Source of the DNA: Brevundimonas denitrificans
GTDB lineage: Bacteria; Pseudomonadota; Alphaproteobacteria; Caulobacterales; Caulobacteraceae
Direction: 5' to 3'
Assembly: GCF_030160755.1 (NCBI RefSeq)
Contig: NZ_BSOY01000003.1
Coordinates: 16,258 to 80,257 of the forward strand
DNA length: 64,000 bases
Shown: piece by piece, positions 18,794 to 28,242 of the stretch
How positions within the stretch are numbered: position 1 is the stretch's first letter
How the letters are laid out: every line of letters starts with the position of its first letter
Program-made: the position numbers and the translations under genes
The notes under the pieces: generated by a model
What the model was told of the DNA's origin: nothing
The model's input: only the letters and a program-made list of their open reading frames with translations
The model's database searches: none

Positions 18794-19351
18794 TCAGGCG
18801 CGGCGCGCCTGAAGCGCCACCCGCACCGTCACCTGCCGTCCGACCAGCCTGTTCCAAGGCCCCGATGTCCCTATGCCGAAATCCGCGCGATTCAGCACGA
18901 ACGCGCCCGTCAGATGCGCCCGGTCGCCGGTCACGCGCAAGTCCACGGGGAAGGCGACCGGGCGGGTCACCCCCTTCATCGTCACCTCGGCGCGGGCGGT
19001 GTAGCGATCCCCGCCGAGCGGCTCCAGCGCCCGCAGGTCGAAGCGGATCAGCGGATAGCGCGCGGCGTCGAGGAAGGCGGGACCGGTGGCGCGACCCGAC
19101 ACGGCGGCCGGCGACATCGCCAGCGAGGCGGACTGGACGACCACCGTGGCCCGGGTCCGGTCCGGGGCGTCGGGATCGAAGACGATGTCGCCACGCCAGT
19201 CGCCGAACCGGCCGCTGTGCGAGCCGCCGAAAGCCCGCACCGACATCTCGATGCGGGACGCGTCCCGGTCCACCGTCCACGGGATCGCCGCCGCGCCCGT
19301 CTGGGTCAAGAGGGCCAGGAGGGCGAAGGCCAGGACGGCGCGCCGCCTCAC
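18794..19351 (-). CDS. YceI family periplasmic protein
   Basis: About 185 aa, with a signal peptide at 1-21 (RRRAVLAFALLALL...GAAA) followed by a lipocalin-like YceI domain: WTVDRDASRIEMSVRAFGG, then FLDAARYPLIRFD and VTMKGVTRPV. YceI proteins bind polyisoprenoids such as ubiquinone-8. GTG 19351 overlaps the cytochrome b561 stop as GTGA and is preferred; GTG 19369 would add six residues. The b561-YceI pairing is conserved and suggests a periplasmic electron-transfer or quinone-related role. Confidence 0.9.
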   Translation of the reverse strand: MRRRAVLAFALLALLTQTGAAAIPWTVDRDASRIEMSVRAFGGSHSGRFGDWRGDIVFDPDAPDRTRATVVVQSASLAMSPAAVSGRATGPAFLDAARYPLIRFDLRALEPLGGDRYTARAEVTMKGVTRPVAFPVDLRVTGDRAHLTGAFVLNRADFGIGTSGPWNRLVGRQVTVRVALQARRA

Positions 19352-19899
19352 GGCCGCCGCGGGATCCACGGGATCATCCTGTGCAGGACATTGTCCCGAT
19401 CGACGAAATGATGCTTCAGCGCGCCGACGACATGCAGGACGATCAGGACATAGAGCGCCTTGGCCGCCAGCTCGTGCATGTCCATCAGCTGGCCCGCCAT
19501 CTCACGCCCCCCGCCGATGGGCAGCAGCGGCCACGGGACCAGGCCGAACCACTGGATCTCGCGACCGGCCGCCGACGACGCGGCCCAGCCGACCAGCGGC
19601 ATGCCGATCATGAAGGCGTAGAACAGGACGTGGGTGGCGCGCGCCAGTCCCTTCTCCCAGGCGCGCATCGCCGCCGGCAGGGGAATGGCCGGATTGGCGA
19701 TGCGCCAACCCAGACGGCCGAGCGTCAGCACCAGGATGCTCAGGCCCACCGATTTGTGGATCTGGACGAACTCGCGCGAGATCGGGCCGTCCGTCGCCTC
19801 ATGCGCCGCGATCAGGCCGATCTGGGTCGCCACCAGCGCGGCGATAAGCCAGTGCAGGATCAGCGAGACGGTCGAATAGCGGTTGCGCGGTTCAGCCAT
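19348..19899 (-). CDS. Cytochrome b561 family protein
   Basis: A 183-aa four-helix membrane cytochrome. Candidate haem-ligand histidines sit in the helices: H16 (LILHWLIA), H48 (QIHKSVG), H90 (THVLFY), H142 and H156 (VLHVVGALKHH). Helices lie at about 10-33, 48-68, 86-108 and 144-163. It resembles the bacterial CybB group, which oxidises quinol or passes electrons to periplasmic partners. It starts with ATG 19899, is coupled to the YceI gene, and is divergent from the acyl-CoA dehydrogenase. Confidence 0.92.
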   Translation of the reverse strand: MAEPRNRYSTVSLILHWLIAALVATQIGLIAAHEATDGPISREFVQIHKSVGLSILVLTLGRLGWRIANPAIPLPAAMRAWEKGLARATHVLFYAFMIGMPLVGWAASSAAGREIQWFGLVPWPLLPIGGGREMAGQLMDMHELAAKALYVLIVLHVVGALKHHFVDRDNVLHRMIPWIPRRP

Positions 19900-20023
19900 G
19901 GTCCCTCACCCGTCCGGAGCCCCCAGACTGGACCAGCGCAGGCCTGACGCCAAGGGCCGCGCTTGCATACCGTCGGGGCAAGGCGGCATGAACGCATATC
20001 AGACCAGTAAAGGCCCGACCGCC

Positions 20024-21808
20024 ATGACCTACCGCGCCCCCGTCCGCGATCTCGCCTTCACCCTGCAGGCCGTGGCCGGGATCGACCGGGTCGCGGCCAC
20101 CGGCGCCTTTCCCGACTATGACGCCGACCTGCTCGGCGCCGTGCTCGAGGCGGCGGCGCAGTTCTCCGAAGGCGTGCTGGCGCCCCTGAACCGGATCGGC
20201 GACCTGAAGGGCTCGACCTGGGCCGACGGCGCGGTGAGCGCCGCCCCGGGCTTCGCCGACGCCTATCGCCAGTTCGCCGAGGGCGGCTGGACCGGCCTGT
20301 CCGCCCCCGCCCACGCCGGCGGCCAGCAACTGCCCAAGGCGCTGGAGCTGGCGGCCTATGAGACGGTCCACGCGGCCAACATGGCCTTCGGCCTGTGTCC
20401 CATGCTGTCGCTGGCCGCCATCGAGGCGCTGGAAGCCCATGGCACGCCCTCGCAGAAGGATATCTATCTGTCGAAACTGGTCAGCGGCGAATGGACCGGG
20501 GCCATGGTGCTGACCGAGCCGGGCGCGGGGTCGGACCTCGGCGCCCTGACCGCCACGGCGACCCCGAACGGCGACGGGACCTGGGCCCTGCACGGCCAGA
20601 AGATCTTCATCACCTGGGGCGACCACGACGCCACGGACAACATCGTCCACATGGTGCTGGCCCGCCTGCCCGACGCGCCTGCGGGGCCCAAGGGGATCAG
20701 CCTGTTCCTCGCCTCCAAATTCCTGCTGAACGAGGACGGGTCCCTGGGCGCGCGCAACGGCTTCCGCGCGGTAGGGGTCGAGCACAAGCTGGGCATCCAC
20801 GCCTCGCCCACCTGCGTGATGTCCTACGAAGGCGCGACCGCCGAACTGGTCGGCCAGCCCAACCAGGGCCTGGCCCATATGTTCGTGATGATGAACGCCG
20901 CCCGCCTCGCCGTCGGCGTCGAGGGGGTGGGCATCGCCGAGCGGGCCTATCAGCACGCCCTCGCCTACGCCCGCGACCGGCGTCAGGGCCGCTCCGCCTG
21001 GACCGGCGAGGCCAACGCCCCGATCGTCGACCATCCGGACGTGCGCCGCATGCTGGCGGTGATGAAGGCCAAGATCGCCGCCGCCCGCGCCATCTGCCTG
21101 TCGACCGGCGTCGCCGCCGATCTGGCGAAGCACGCGGCCACGGACGAGGACCGCCGCCGTTGGAAGGGTCGCGAGGACCTGTTCACCCCAATCGCCAAGG
21201 CCTGGTCGACCGACATCGGCTGCGAGGTCGCCTCCATGGGGGTTCAGATCCACGGGGGCATGGGCTTCATCGAGGAGACGGGCGCGGCCCAATACTATCG
21301 CGACGCCCGCATCGCCCCGATCTATGAGGGCACCAACGGCATCCAGGCCATGGATCTGGTCGGCCGAAAGCTGTCGCAGGACGGCGGCCAGTCGGTGCGG
21401 GACCTGATCGCCGACATGAAGGCGACCCTGGCCGTGCTGCCGCGCCTCTATTCCGGCCGGCCGGTCGAGGCCCTCGCCGAGGGCGTCGCCGCGGTGGAAG
21501 AGGCCACGGCCTGGCTGCTGGAGCGCAAGGGCGCCGCGGACGGCGCCGCCGACGTGCTGGCCGCCGCCGACGGCTATCTGAAGCTGGTCGGCGACGTCAC
21601 GGGCGGCTGGATGCTGGCGCTCGGCGCGATCCATGCCCGCGACCAGCTGGACGGCGGCCAGGGCGACCCGGCCTGGCTCGAGGGCAAGATCACCCTGTAC
21701 GAGGTCTACGCCGCCAATGTGCTGGACGGCGCGGCGGGACGGATGGCCGCCATCCGTCAGGGCGGCGCGCTGCTGGAGCGGATGAGCGCGGACGTGCTGG
21801 CGGGCTGA
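20024..21808 (+). CDS. Acyl-CoA dehydrogenase, long DmdC-like form
   Basis: A 594-aa flavoprotein. The FAD/substrate blocks MVLTEPGAGSDLGAL (161-175) and KIFITWGDHD (193-202) are present, and the catalytic base is E435 in PIYEGTNGIQAMDL. The extra C-terminal domain after 450 places it with the long acyl-CoA dehydrogenases related to 3-methylmercaptopropionyl-CoA dehydrogenase. The real substrate is unknown. ATG 20024 matches the family N-terminus MTYRAPVRDLAF; ATG 19988 in frame is possible. Its stop is 6 bp from the convergent lpd stop. Confidence 0.92.
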   Translation: MTYRAPVRDLAFTLQAVAGIDRVAATGAFPDYDADLLGAVLEAAAQFSEGVLAPLNRIGDLKGSTWADGAVSAAPGFADAYRQFAEGGWTGLSAPAHAGGQQLPKALELAAYETVHAANMAFGLCPMLSLAAIEALEAHGTPSQKDIYLSKLVSGEWTGAMVLTEPGAGSDLGALTATATPNGDGTWALHGQKIFITWGDHDATDNIVHMVLARLPDAPAGPKGISLFLASKFLLNEDGSLGARNGFRAVGVEHKLGIHASPTCVMSYEGATAELVGQPNQGLAHMFVMMNAARLAVGVEGVGIAERAYQHALAYARDRRQGRSAWTGEANAPIVDHPDVRRMLAVMKAKIAAARAICLSTGVAADLAKHAATDEDRRRWKGREDLFTPIAKAWSTDIGCEVASMGVQIHGGMGFIEETGAAQYYRDARIAPIYEGTNGIQAMDLVGRKLSQDGGQSVRDLIADMKATLAVLPRLYSGRPVEALAEGVAAVEEATAWLLERKGAADGAADVLAAADGYLKLVGDVTGGWMLALGAIHARDQLDGGQGDPAWLEGKITLYEVYAANVLDGAAGRMAAIRQGGALLERMSADVLAG

Positions 21809-21814
21809 GACCCG

Positions 21815-23218
21815 TCAGATGTGCAGCACCCGCCCCCAGGCGTCCAGCGACGCTTCGTGCATGGCTTCGGACATGGTCGGGTGCGGATAGACGATGCCGT
21901 GGATGTCCTCTTCCGTGGCCTCCATGGCGATGGCGGTGACGAAACCCTGGATCATCTCTGTGACCTCGGCCCCGATCATATGGGCGCCGATCAGGGCGCC
22001 GGTCTTCGCGTCGAAGATCACCTTGACGAAGCCGTCGGTGTCGCCGGCGGCGACAGCCTTGCCGTTCACCTTGAAGGGGAAGCGGCCGATCTTCACGTCC
22101 AGCTTGGCCTCGCGCGCGCCCTGTTCGGTGATCCCGACCGAGGCCACCTGCGGCTGGGCGTAGGTGCAGCCGGCGATGGGCGAGTGGACGTTGGGCGTCT
22201 TGTAGCCGGCGATGTGCTCGGCGGCGTGGATGCCCTCGTGCGAGGCCTTGTGCGCCAGCCAGGGCGCGCCGGCGCAGTCGCCGATGGCGTACAGGCCTTT
22301 GACGTTGGTCTGGCAGTGGCCGTCGATCGTGATGTGCCCGCGGTCCATGTTGACGCCCAGCGCCTCCAGGCCGATGCCGTCGGTGTTGGCGGTGATGCCG
22401 ACCGCCGAGATGCAGACCTCGGCCTCAAGCGTCTCGGCCTTTCCGTCGGCCTCGATGGCCACCTGCACGCCCTTGCCGCCTTTGGACACCCTGGTGACCT
22501 TGCAGCCGACGCGGAACTTCATGCCGCGCTTCTCGAACGACCGGCGGGCGGCCTTCGAGACCTCTTCGTCCTCAACGGGCAGGATGCGGTCCACCGCCTC
22601 GACCACCGTCACCTCGGCCCCGAGGGCGCGGTAGAAGCTGCCGAACTCGATGCCGATGGCGCCCGAACCGATGACGACGATCGAGACCGGCATCTTCTTC
22701 GGCGCCATGGCCTCCCGGTAGGCCCAGATACGGTCGCCGTCGGCCTCAAGGCCGATCTGCGGGATGGCCTTGGCCCGGGCGCCGACGGCCAGCATGACCG
22801 TCTTCGCCTCGACCGTGCGCGAGCCGCCGGCCTTGAGGGCGATGACGACCTTGGGGGCCGCGGCGCCTTTTTCCAGCTTCGCCGTGCCCTCGATCACCTC
22901 GATCTTGTTCTTCTTCATCAGGAAGGTGACGCCCTTGTTCATGGTGGCGGCGACGCCCCGTGAACGCTGGATGATGGCGTCGAAGTCGAACCCGACCTTT
23001 TCGGCGGACAGGCCGTAGTCCTTCAGGTGCGACAGGCTCTCGTATTTCTCGCCCGACTTGAGCAGGGCCTTCGTCGGGATACAGCCCCAGTTCAGGCAGA
23101 TGCCGCCCAGGCTCTCGCGCTCGACGATCGCGACCTTCAGGCCCAGCTGGCTGGCGCGGATGGCCGCGACATAGCCGCCGGGGCCGGAACCGATGACGAT
23201 AAGGTCGAATTCAGCCAT
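21815..23218 (-). CDS. lpdA: Dihydrolipoyl dehydrogenase (E3)
   Basis: A 467-aa FAD enzyme that reoxidises dihydrolipoamide in the 2-oxoacid dehydrogenase complexes. The FAD motif GSGPGGYVAA is at 10-19, the redox disulfide C41/C46 in GGICLNWGCIPTK, and the acid-base pair H446/E451 in HPTMSEAMHE. Its start has a CCAGGAGA ribosome site. It is the last gene of the PDH cluster on the minus strand, 141 bp after the DUF3667 gene, so it may also have its own promoter. Confidence 0.97.
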   Translation of the reverse strand: MAEFDLIVIGSGPGGYVAAIRASQLGLKVAIVERESLGGICLNWGCIPTKALLKSGEKYESLSHLKDYGLSAEKVGFDFDAIIQRSRGVAATMNKGVTFLMKKNKIEVIEGTAKLEKGAAAPKVVIALKAGGSRTVEAKTVMLAVGARAKAIPQIGLEADGDRIWAYREAMAPKKMPVSIVVIGSGAIGIEFGSFYRALGAEVTVVEAVDRILPVEDEEVSKAARRSFEKRGMKFRVGCKVTRVSKGGKGVQVAIEADGKAETLEAEVCISAVGITANTDGIGLEALGVNMDRGHITIDGHCQTNVKGLYAIGDCAGAPWLAHKASHEGIHAAEHIAGYKTPNVHSPIAGCTYAQPQVASVGITEQGAREAKLDVKIGRFPFKVNGKAVAAGDTDGFVKVIFDAKTGALIGAHMIGAEVTEMIQGFVTAIAMEATEEDIHGIVYPHPTMSEAMHEASLDAWGRVLHI

Positions 23219-23359
23219 GGGTCAGGTCTCCTGGGCCGCGCCGGATGTCCGGCCTCTTTAACGCGCCCACGGCGCCGGGGGCCACTCCCCAGCCGCGCGC
23301 GATACAATTTGTCAGCCGTCTGGCCGCAAGGACGGCGATCACCCCGGCCGGCCTCCCGC

Positions 23360-24385
23360 TCACGGCGCCGGATCGGTGGGCGGGTCGGGCAGAACCCAGC
23401 GGTCGATGTCGTCGAAACCTTCGCTGGTTTCCGAAACCCAGAAGGTGTCCGGCAGCTTGTTCCAGGCGCTGCCCCAGGCGACGCCAAACGACAGGGGAAT
23501 CCAGGCCAGCAGGAAGAAGGCCAGCAGGTGGACAGCCCCCCGCCACGCGGCCCCGACGGTGGAGACGGCGTAGTAGCGCCGCGCGGCCAGGGTGAAATAG
23601 GCCAGATACGGAAGAGCCAGAAGCCAGAAGCTGAGCCTGAGGCCGAGCCAGTTCAGCGTCGCGAACAGCACGAGCAGGATGAAGATCAGGCAGTGGGCCC
23701 ACAGGGCGAAGACGAAATGCTCGACCAGCATCCGCCGCCGGCCTCCGAACAGCGGCCACAGCATCAGGCCGTAGATCGGCATCAGCAGCCACAGCAGGCG
23801 GGGCAGCCAGGTCTCGAGGGTGGCGTTCAGGTCGGTCCAGGCCCTCTGGTACTGGATGAAGTCGTCGATCGCCCGGGTCTGGACCGCGTCGGCTCCCGGC
23901 CGCGCCGCCTCCAGCGCGGCGATGGTCTCCAGCGCCGTCGCCTGGTCAGCCCGCGGGAACAGGAAGACGTCCCTGAGGGCGCCGCCGATCAGCCGGACCC
24001 CGTTCGGGACCAGTTCGGCCGTGATCGGCTCCGCACCGGTCCGGACCGGCAGGAACTGGTAGATGGCGACGTCCGTCCAGACCAGGAAGACGAAGAACAC
24101 CGCCGAGACGATCAGGAACAGCTTGAACGGCGTAGTGTAGAGGCTGCGGCCCTCGCGGAAGGCCACCAGCAGATCGCCGGGCCGACGCAGCATGGCGTCC
24201 GCCGTCAGGAAGGTCCGTCCCTCGAGGTTGAAGCTCTCGGCCAGCACATTGCCGATGAGGTCCTTCATCGGCAGGTTTCGCGAACGATTGTCCTGGCCGC
24301 AGGCGTGGCAGAAGCGTCCGACCAGGGCGGCGCCGCAGTCCGAACAGCTTTCCTCGCCCTCGCCCGGACCGTCGGTCGTGGTCAA
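23360..24385 (-). CDS. DUF3667 membrane protein with N-terminal zinc ribbon
   Basis: A 341-aa protein. CSDCG and CHACGQ form an N-terminal zinc ribbon within the first 35 residues. The conserved DUF3667 stretch LEGRTFLTADAMLRRPGDL follows, then four or five membrane helices and an Asp/Pro-rich end. The start is TTG 24385, overlapping the upstream ACT gene stop as TTGA; no ATG or GTG fits. DUF3667 proteins have no settled function. Its place between pdhC and lpd is notable. Confidence 0.8.
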   Translation of the reverse strand: MTTTDGPGEGEESCSDCGAALVGRFCHACGQDNRSRNLPMKDLIGNVLAESFNLEGRTFLTADAMLRRPGDLLVAFREGRSLYTTPFKLFLIVSAVFFVFLVWTDVAIYQFLPVRTGAEPITAELVPNGVRLIGGALRDVFLFPRADQATALETIAALEAARPGADAVQTRAIDDFIQYQRAWTDLNATLETWLPRLLWLLMPIYGLMLWPLFGGRRRMLVEHFVFALWAHCLIFILLVLFATLNWLGLRLSFWLLALPYLAYFTLAARRYYAVSTVGAAWRGAVHLLAFFLLAWIPLSFGVAWGSAWNKLPDTFWVSETSEGFDDIDRWVLPDPPTDPAP

Positions 24386-24786
24386 AGGCCCGTCTCGCGG
24401 GTCCAGGCTTCGGAGACCGCGCGTCCCTTCGCCATGTCGTCGACCACAAGGATCATCTGATGGTCGTGATCGCTGTACAGAACCTCGATGTTGACGCCGG
24501 CCCCGGCCATCCGGCGAGTCAACTGTCCCAGTTGGCCGGGCACATCCTGCCGCAGCCGCTGGACCAGAACCTCGCGTTCCGCGACGACCCGGATGCCCGC
24601 GGCTTCCAGCGCGGCACGGGCGGCCGGCCCGTCGGTGAACAGGAAGTGGGCGACGCCCCCTCCGCCGGCGATCCATGCGCCGCCGCCCTCGATGCTCACG
24701 CCGGCGCGCGCCAGGGCTTCGCCCATTTCGGCAAGGGCGCCGGGGCGGTGGTCGAGGGCGATGGCGAGGTCCCGCAGCGCGGCCAT
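24382..24786 (-). CDS. Tandem ACT-domain protein
   Basis: A 134-aa protein made of two ACT domains (about 1-65 and 66-134). The first begins LRDLAIALDHRPGALAEMGEAL and the second QDVPGQLGQLTRRMAGAGVNIEVLY; both have the DxPGxL turn that binds small ligands such as amino acids. There is no catalytic domain. It starts 1 bp after the glutathione peroxidase stop, and its stop overlaps the DUF3667 start. It may be a ligand sensor; the ligand is unknown. Confidence 0.82.
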   Translation of the reverse strand: MAALRDLAIALDHRPGALAEMGEALARAGVSIEGGGAWIAGGGGVAHFLFTDGPAARAALEAAGIRVVAEREVLVQRLRQDVPGQLGQLTRRMAGAGVNIEVLYSDHDHQMILVVDDMAKGRAVSEAWTRETGL

Positions 24787-24787
24787 G

Positions 24788-25267
24788 TCAGATCAGCTTC
24801 TCGATATCGGCCTTGATGGTCTCGGGTTCGACCTGGGGCGCATAGCGCGCCACCACCCGCCCCTCCCGGTCGGTGAGGAATTTGGTGAAATTCCACTTGA
24901 TGTCGCGGCTGCCGAGGAAGCCCTTCTTCTGGCTGGTCAGCCAGGCGTAGAGGGGATGCCGGTTCGGACCGTTGACCTCGACCTTGTCGAACATCGGAAA
25001 ATCGACGCCATAGGTGCTGGAGCAGAAGCTGGCGATCTCGGCGGCCTTGCCGGGCTCCTGGGCGCCGAACTGGTTGCAGGGGAAGCCCAGCACCTGGAAC
25101 GGTTTGTCCGCATACTGACGATGCAGCGCCTCCAGCCCCGCATACTGGCCGGTGAAGCCGCATTTCGAGGCTGTGTTGACGATCAGGAGCGCCTGACCGC
25201 GATACTGCTCCAGCGCCGTCTCGGCGCCGTCGATGGCCGTGGCGCTGAAGTCGTAGACCGAGGTCAC
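24788..25267 (-). CDS. Glutathione peroxidase family protein
   Basis: A 159-aa thiol peroxidase. The peroxidatic cysteine is C36 in NTASKCGFTGQY, with Q70 in GFPCNQFGAQEP and W125/N126 in IKWNFTKFL completing the catalytic set. A second cysteine, C82 in SFCSSTYG, could resolve the sulfenic acid, so thioredoxin may be the real reductant. Length is normal for the bacterial BtuE-type enzyme. It follows pdhC by 13 bp and is probably co-transcribed, giving peroxide defence beside PDH. Confidence 0.94.
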   Translation of the reverse strand: MTSVYDFSATAIDGAETALEQYRGQALLIVNTASKCGFTGQYAGLEALHRQYADKPFQVLGFPCNQFGAQEPGKAAEIASFCSSTYGVDFPMFDKVEVNGPNRHPLYAWLTSQKKGFLGSRDIKWNFTKFLTDREGRVVARYAPQVEPETIKADIEKLI

Positions 25268-25280
25268 ACCGCGTCTCCGA

Positions 25281-26585
25281 TCAGGCCAGCATCGTCACGG
25301 GATCTTCGATCATCGCCTTGAAGACCTGCAGGAATTTGGCGCCGATGGCGCCGTCCACCACGCGGTGATCGCAGGTCAGGGTGACGGTCATCACGGTGGC
25401 GACCGCCAGCTGGCCATTGACCACGACGGGGCGTTGCTCGCCGGCGCCGACGCTCATGATCGCGCCCTGGGGCTCGTTGATGATCGAGGCGAAGGACTGG
25501 ATTCCGAACATGCCGAGGTTGGAGACCGAGAAGGTGCCGCCCTGGAACTCCTCGGGCTTCAGCTTGCGGTCGCGGGCGCGCTTGGCCAGGTCCTTGGACT
25601 CGGTCGCGATCTGCGACAGGGACTTGGTCTCGGCCTTGCGGATGATCGGGGTGATCAGGCCGCCGTCGATCGCCACCGCCATCGCCACATCGGCGTGGTG
25701 ATGCATGGCGATGCCTTCGGGCGAATAGCTGGCGTTGGCCTCGGGCACGGCCTTCAGGGCCATGGCGCTGGCCTTGATGACGAAGTCATTGACCGAGACC
25801 TTGACCCCGTCCTTCTCAAGCAAGGCGTTGACCTTGACCCGGGCGGCCAGCAGGCCGTCGATGCGGCAGTCGATGGTCAGCGGGAAATGCGGCACGTCGC
25901 GGAAGCTGTCGGTCAGGCGCCGGGCGATGGCCTTGCGCATGCCGTCCAGCGGGACGAGATCGTAGCTGCCGTCCGGAATGCCCATCTGCGCCAGCGACTG
26001 GACCTTGCGGGGCTCGGCGGCGACGGCCGGAGCCGTTGCGGCGGCGGGCCTGGCGGCGCCGGTCAGGGCGCCTTCGAGATCGCGCTTGACGATGCGGCCG
26101 TGCGGGCCCGTGCCCTTGATTGAGGCCAGGTCGATGTTGCCCTGGGCGGCCAGACGGCGCGCCAGCGGCGAGGCGAAGACGCGGGCGCCGTCGGCTTTCG
26201 CAGGTGCGGCGGGCGCCCCTCCACCAGCCTTCGGCTGGTCCCCCTCCCCACCGGCGTGGGGAGGAGACTTGGTGGCGACGGCGGGCGTCTCCTCCCCGCT
26301 TTGCGGGGAGGGGGACCGCGAAGCGGTGGAGGGGCTGGCCGCCCCATCCTCCCCCTTCAGCCGGGCGATCGGCGTATTGACCTTCACGCCCTCGGTCCCT
26401 TCGGCCACGAGGATGTCGGTGATCTCACCCTCGTCGACGGCCTCGACCTCCATGGTCGCCTTGTCGGTCTCGATCTCGGCGATGACGTCGCCGGCCTTGA
26501 CCACATCGCCGACCTTGACGTGCCATTTGGCCAGAACGCCCTCTTCCATGGTGGGCGACAGGGCGGGCATCAGGATGTCGGTCAT
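25281..26585 (-). CDS. pdhC: Dihydrolipoamide acetyltransferase (PDH E2)
   Basis: A 434-aa E2 core of pyruvate dehydrogenase. It has one lipoyl domain with K42 in [11 protein letters not shown], an E3/E1-binding domain (about 135-171, [13 protein letters not shown]), and the acetyltransferase domain with H407 and D411 in CDHRVVDGA. The linker at about 84-123 is not the usual Ala/Pro stretch: it is encoded by a four-hairpin repeat (26216-26334) and reads Ser/Pro/Gly-rich. ATG 26585 overlaps the DUF5076 stop as ATGA. Confidence 0.96.
   Translation of the reverse strand: MTDILMPALSPTMEEGVLAKWHVKVGDVVKAGDVIAEIETDKATMEVEAVDEGEITDILVAEGTEGVKVNTPIARLKGEDGAASPSTASRSPSPQSGEETPAVATKSPPHAGGEGDQPKAGGGAPAAPAKADGARVFASPLARRLAAQGNIDLASIKGTGPHGRIVKRDLEGALTGAARPAAATAPAVAAEPRKVQSLAQMGIPDGSYDLVPLDGMRKAIARRLTDSFRDVPHFPLTIDCRIDGLLAARVKVNALLEKDGVKVSVNDFVIKASAMALKAVPEANASYSPEGIAMHHHADVAMAVAIDGGLITPIIRKAETKSLSQIATESKDLAKRARDRKLKPEEFQGGTFSVSNLGMFGIQSFASIINEPQGAIMSVGAGEQRPVVVNGQLAVATVMTVTLTCDHRVVDGAIGAKFLQVFKAMIEDPVTMLA
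26216..26334. repeat. Palindromic repeat inserted in the pdhC linker coding region
   Basis: The left half (26216-26267) runs CCCCTCCACC, a CCAGCC/GGCTGG hairpin, TCCCCCTCCCC and GGGGAGGAGA. The right half (26288-26334) is the mirror: TCTCCTCCCC, a CCGC/GCGG hairpin and GGTGGAGGGG. The halves are separated by 20 bp and each holds two smaller hairpins. It keeps the pdhC frame open. Elements of this type are common between genes in Caulobacterales and sphingomonads, which is recalled knowledge. Confidence 0.82.
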
Positions 26586-26896
26586 TGCAGGCTCCCTGAG
26601 GTCGGATCCTCGACCACGGTCGCCACCCCCGGGCCGTTCAGCACATCGGAAATGCCGGCGAGAATCTTGTTGTAGGCCTGTTTCTCGTCATGGCCGTGCC
26701 GGACGTTGTAGCCGTGGGCCATGTGCTGGGCGGCCAGGGCCAGGACCTGGCCGAACTGGCGCGGGTCGTTGAAGGCCGGCTTGATCGACATGACCGGCTC
26801 GCCCTTCGACCACCAGATGCGCAGGATTTCGACCGCCTCGGCGTCGGCGGCGACGCTGGCCGGGGTCTTCAGCTGGAATTCGTCAGGCTGGCTCAT
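26582..26896 (-). CDS. DUF5076 domain-containing protein
   Basis: A 104-aa protein without membrane segments. It matches the small DUF5076 proteins that sit between pdhB and pdhC in Caulobacterales (recalled from genome context). A conserved-looking core [23 protein letters not shown] (about 23-45) is followed by a helical region with [10 protein letters not shown]. It overlaps both neighbours by 4 bp, so it is made with the PDH enzymes. Its function is unknown; an accessory role for PDH is a guess from position. Confidence 0.85.
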   Translation of the reverse strand: MSQPDEFQLKTPASVAADAEAVEILRIWWSKGEPVMSIKPAFNDPRQFGQVLALAAQHMAHGYNVRHGHDEKQAYNKILAGISDVLNGPGVATVVEDPTSGSLQ

Positions 26897-28242
26897 GCCA
26901 TCACCGCCCGGACGGCTTTGACGATCTTGTCCACGCCCGGCAGCGACAGGGCTTCCAGATTGGCGGCGTAGGGCAGAGGGACGTCCTCCTGATGCACCCG
27001 CAGCGGCGGCGCGTCGAGGTAGTCGAAGGCGTGTTCGATGACGCGGGCCACGACCTCGGCGCCGACGCCCATCGGACCCCAGCCTTCCTCGGCCGAAACC
27101 AGGCGGCTGGTCTTCTTCACGCTCTCGACGATGGTCTCGTGATCCAGCGGCCGCAGGGTGCGCAGGTCGACCACCTCGCAGGAGATGCCCTCCCCGGCCA
27201 GTTGTTCCGCAGCCTGCAGGGCGAAGCCGACCATGCGGCTGTGGGCGGTGATGGTGACGTCCGTCCCCTCGCGGCGAACCTTGGCCTTGCCGATGGGCAG
27301 GACGTAGTCGCCTTCGGGCACGTCGAACTCCAGCCCGTACATCATCTCGTGTTCGAGGAAGACGACCGGGTTCGGGTCGCGGATCGCCGCCTTCATCAGA
27401 CCCTTGGCGTCAGCGGCGTCATAGGGCGCGATGACCTTCAGGCCGGGCACCTGGGCGTACCAGGCCGAATAGTCCTGGCTGTGCTGGGCGCCGACGCGGC
27501 TGGCGGCGCCGTTGGGGCCGCGGAAGACGATGCCGGCGCGGATCTGGCCGCCCGACATGTAGAGGGTCTTGGCCGCCGAATTGATGATGTGGTCGATGGC
27601 CTGCATGGCGAAGTTGAATGTCATGAACTCGACGATCGGCTTCAGCCCCGCCATGGCGGCGCCGACGCCGAGGCCGGCGAAACCATGCTCGGTGATCGGG
27701 GTGTCGACGACGCGCTTGTCGCCGAACTCCTGCAGCAGCTCGCGGCTGACCTTGTAGGCGCCCTGGTACTGGGCGACTTCCTCGCCGATCAGGAAGACCT
27801 TCTCGTCGCGGCGCATCTCCTCGGCCATGGCGTCGCGCAGGGCGTCGCGGATGGTGGTCTTGACCAGTTTGGCGTCGGCGGGGATCTCGGGATCACGCAG
27901 CTCGACCCTGGGGCCCGGCGCGGCGGCGGGCGCGGCGGGCGCGGCCGGTTCGGCCGCCTCGGCCCTGGGAGCCTCAGCCTTCTGCGCGGGCGCCGCGGCG
28001 CCGGCCTCGCCCGCCAGACGGGCGATCGGCGTATTGACCTTCACGTTCTCCGAGCCTTCGGCGACGAGGATCTCGGCGACCTCGCCCTCGTCGACGGCCT
28101 CGACCTCCATCGTGGCCTTGTCGGTCTCGATCTCGGCGATGACGTCCCCGGCCTTGACCGTGTCCCCCGCCTTGATGTGCCACTTCGTCAGCGTGCCCTC
28201 TTCCATCGTGGGCGACAGCGCCGGCATGAGAATGTCGGTCAC
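26893..28242 (-). CDS. pdhB: Pyruvate dehydrogenase E1 beta with N-terminal lipoyl domain
   Basis: A 449-aa E1-beta subunit. Residues 1-78 form a complete lipoyl domain with K42 in [11 protein letters not shown], almost identical to that of pdhC. An Ala/Pro/Glu linker (about 80-112) follows, then the transketolase-like E1-beta domain starting [15 protein letters not shown] lipoylated E1-beta is a known alphaproteobacterial feature. It decarboxylates pyruvate together with PdhA. Overlaps with pdhA and the DUF5076 gene are 4 bp each. Confidence 0.97.
   Translation of the reverse strand: MTDILMPALSPTMEEGTLTKWHIKAGDTVKAGDVIAEIETDKATMEVEAVDEGEVAEILVAEGSENVKVNTPIARLAGEAGAAAPAQKAEAPRAEAAEPAAPAAPAAAPGPRVELRDPEIPADAKLVKTTIRDALRDAMAEEMRRDEKVFLIGEEVAQYQGAYKVSRELLQEFGDKRVVDTPITEHGFAGLGVGAAMAGLKPIVEFMTFNFAMQAIDHIINSAAKTLYMSGGQIRAGIVFRGPNGAASRVGAQHSQDYSAWYAQVPGLKVIAPYDAADAKGLMKAAIRDPNPVVFLEHEMMYGLEFDVPEGDYVLPIGKAKVRREGTDVTITAHSRMVGFALQAAEQLAGEGISCEVVDLRTLRPLDHETIVESVKKTSRLVSAEEGWGPMGVGAEVVARVIEHAFDYLDAPPLRVHQEDVPLPYAANLEALSLPGVDKIVKAVRAVMA

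Noticed and set aside
17880..19280. A 466-residue Sua5 protein starting at 19280
   Set aside because: The upstream part overlaps YceI in another frame and is Arg/Gly-rich; GTG 18791 after the YceI stop fits the family.
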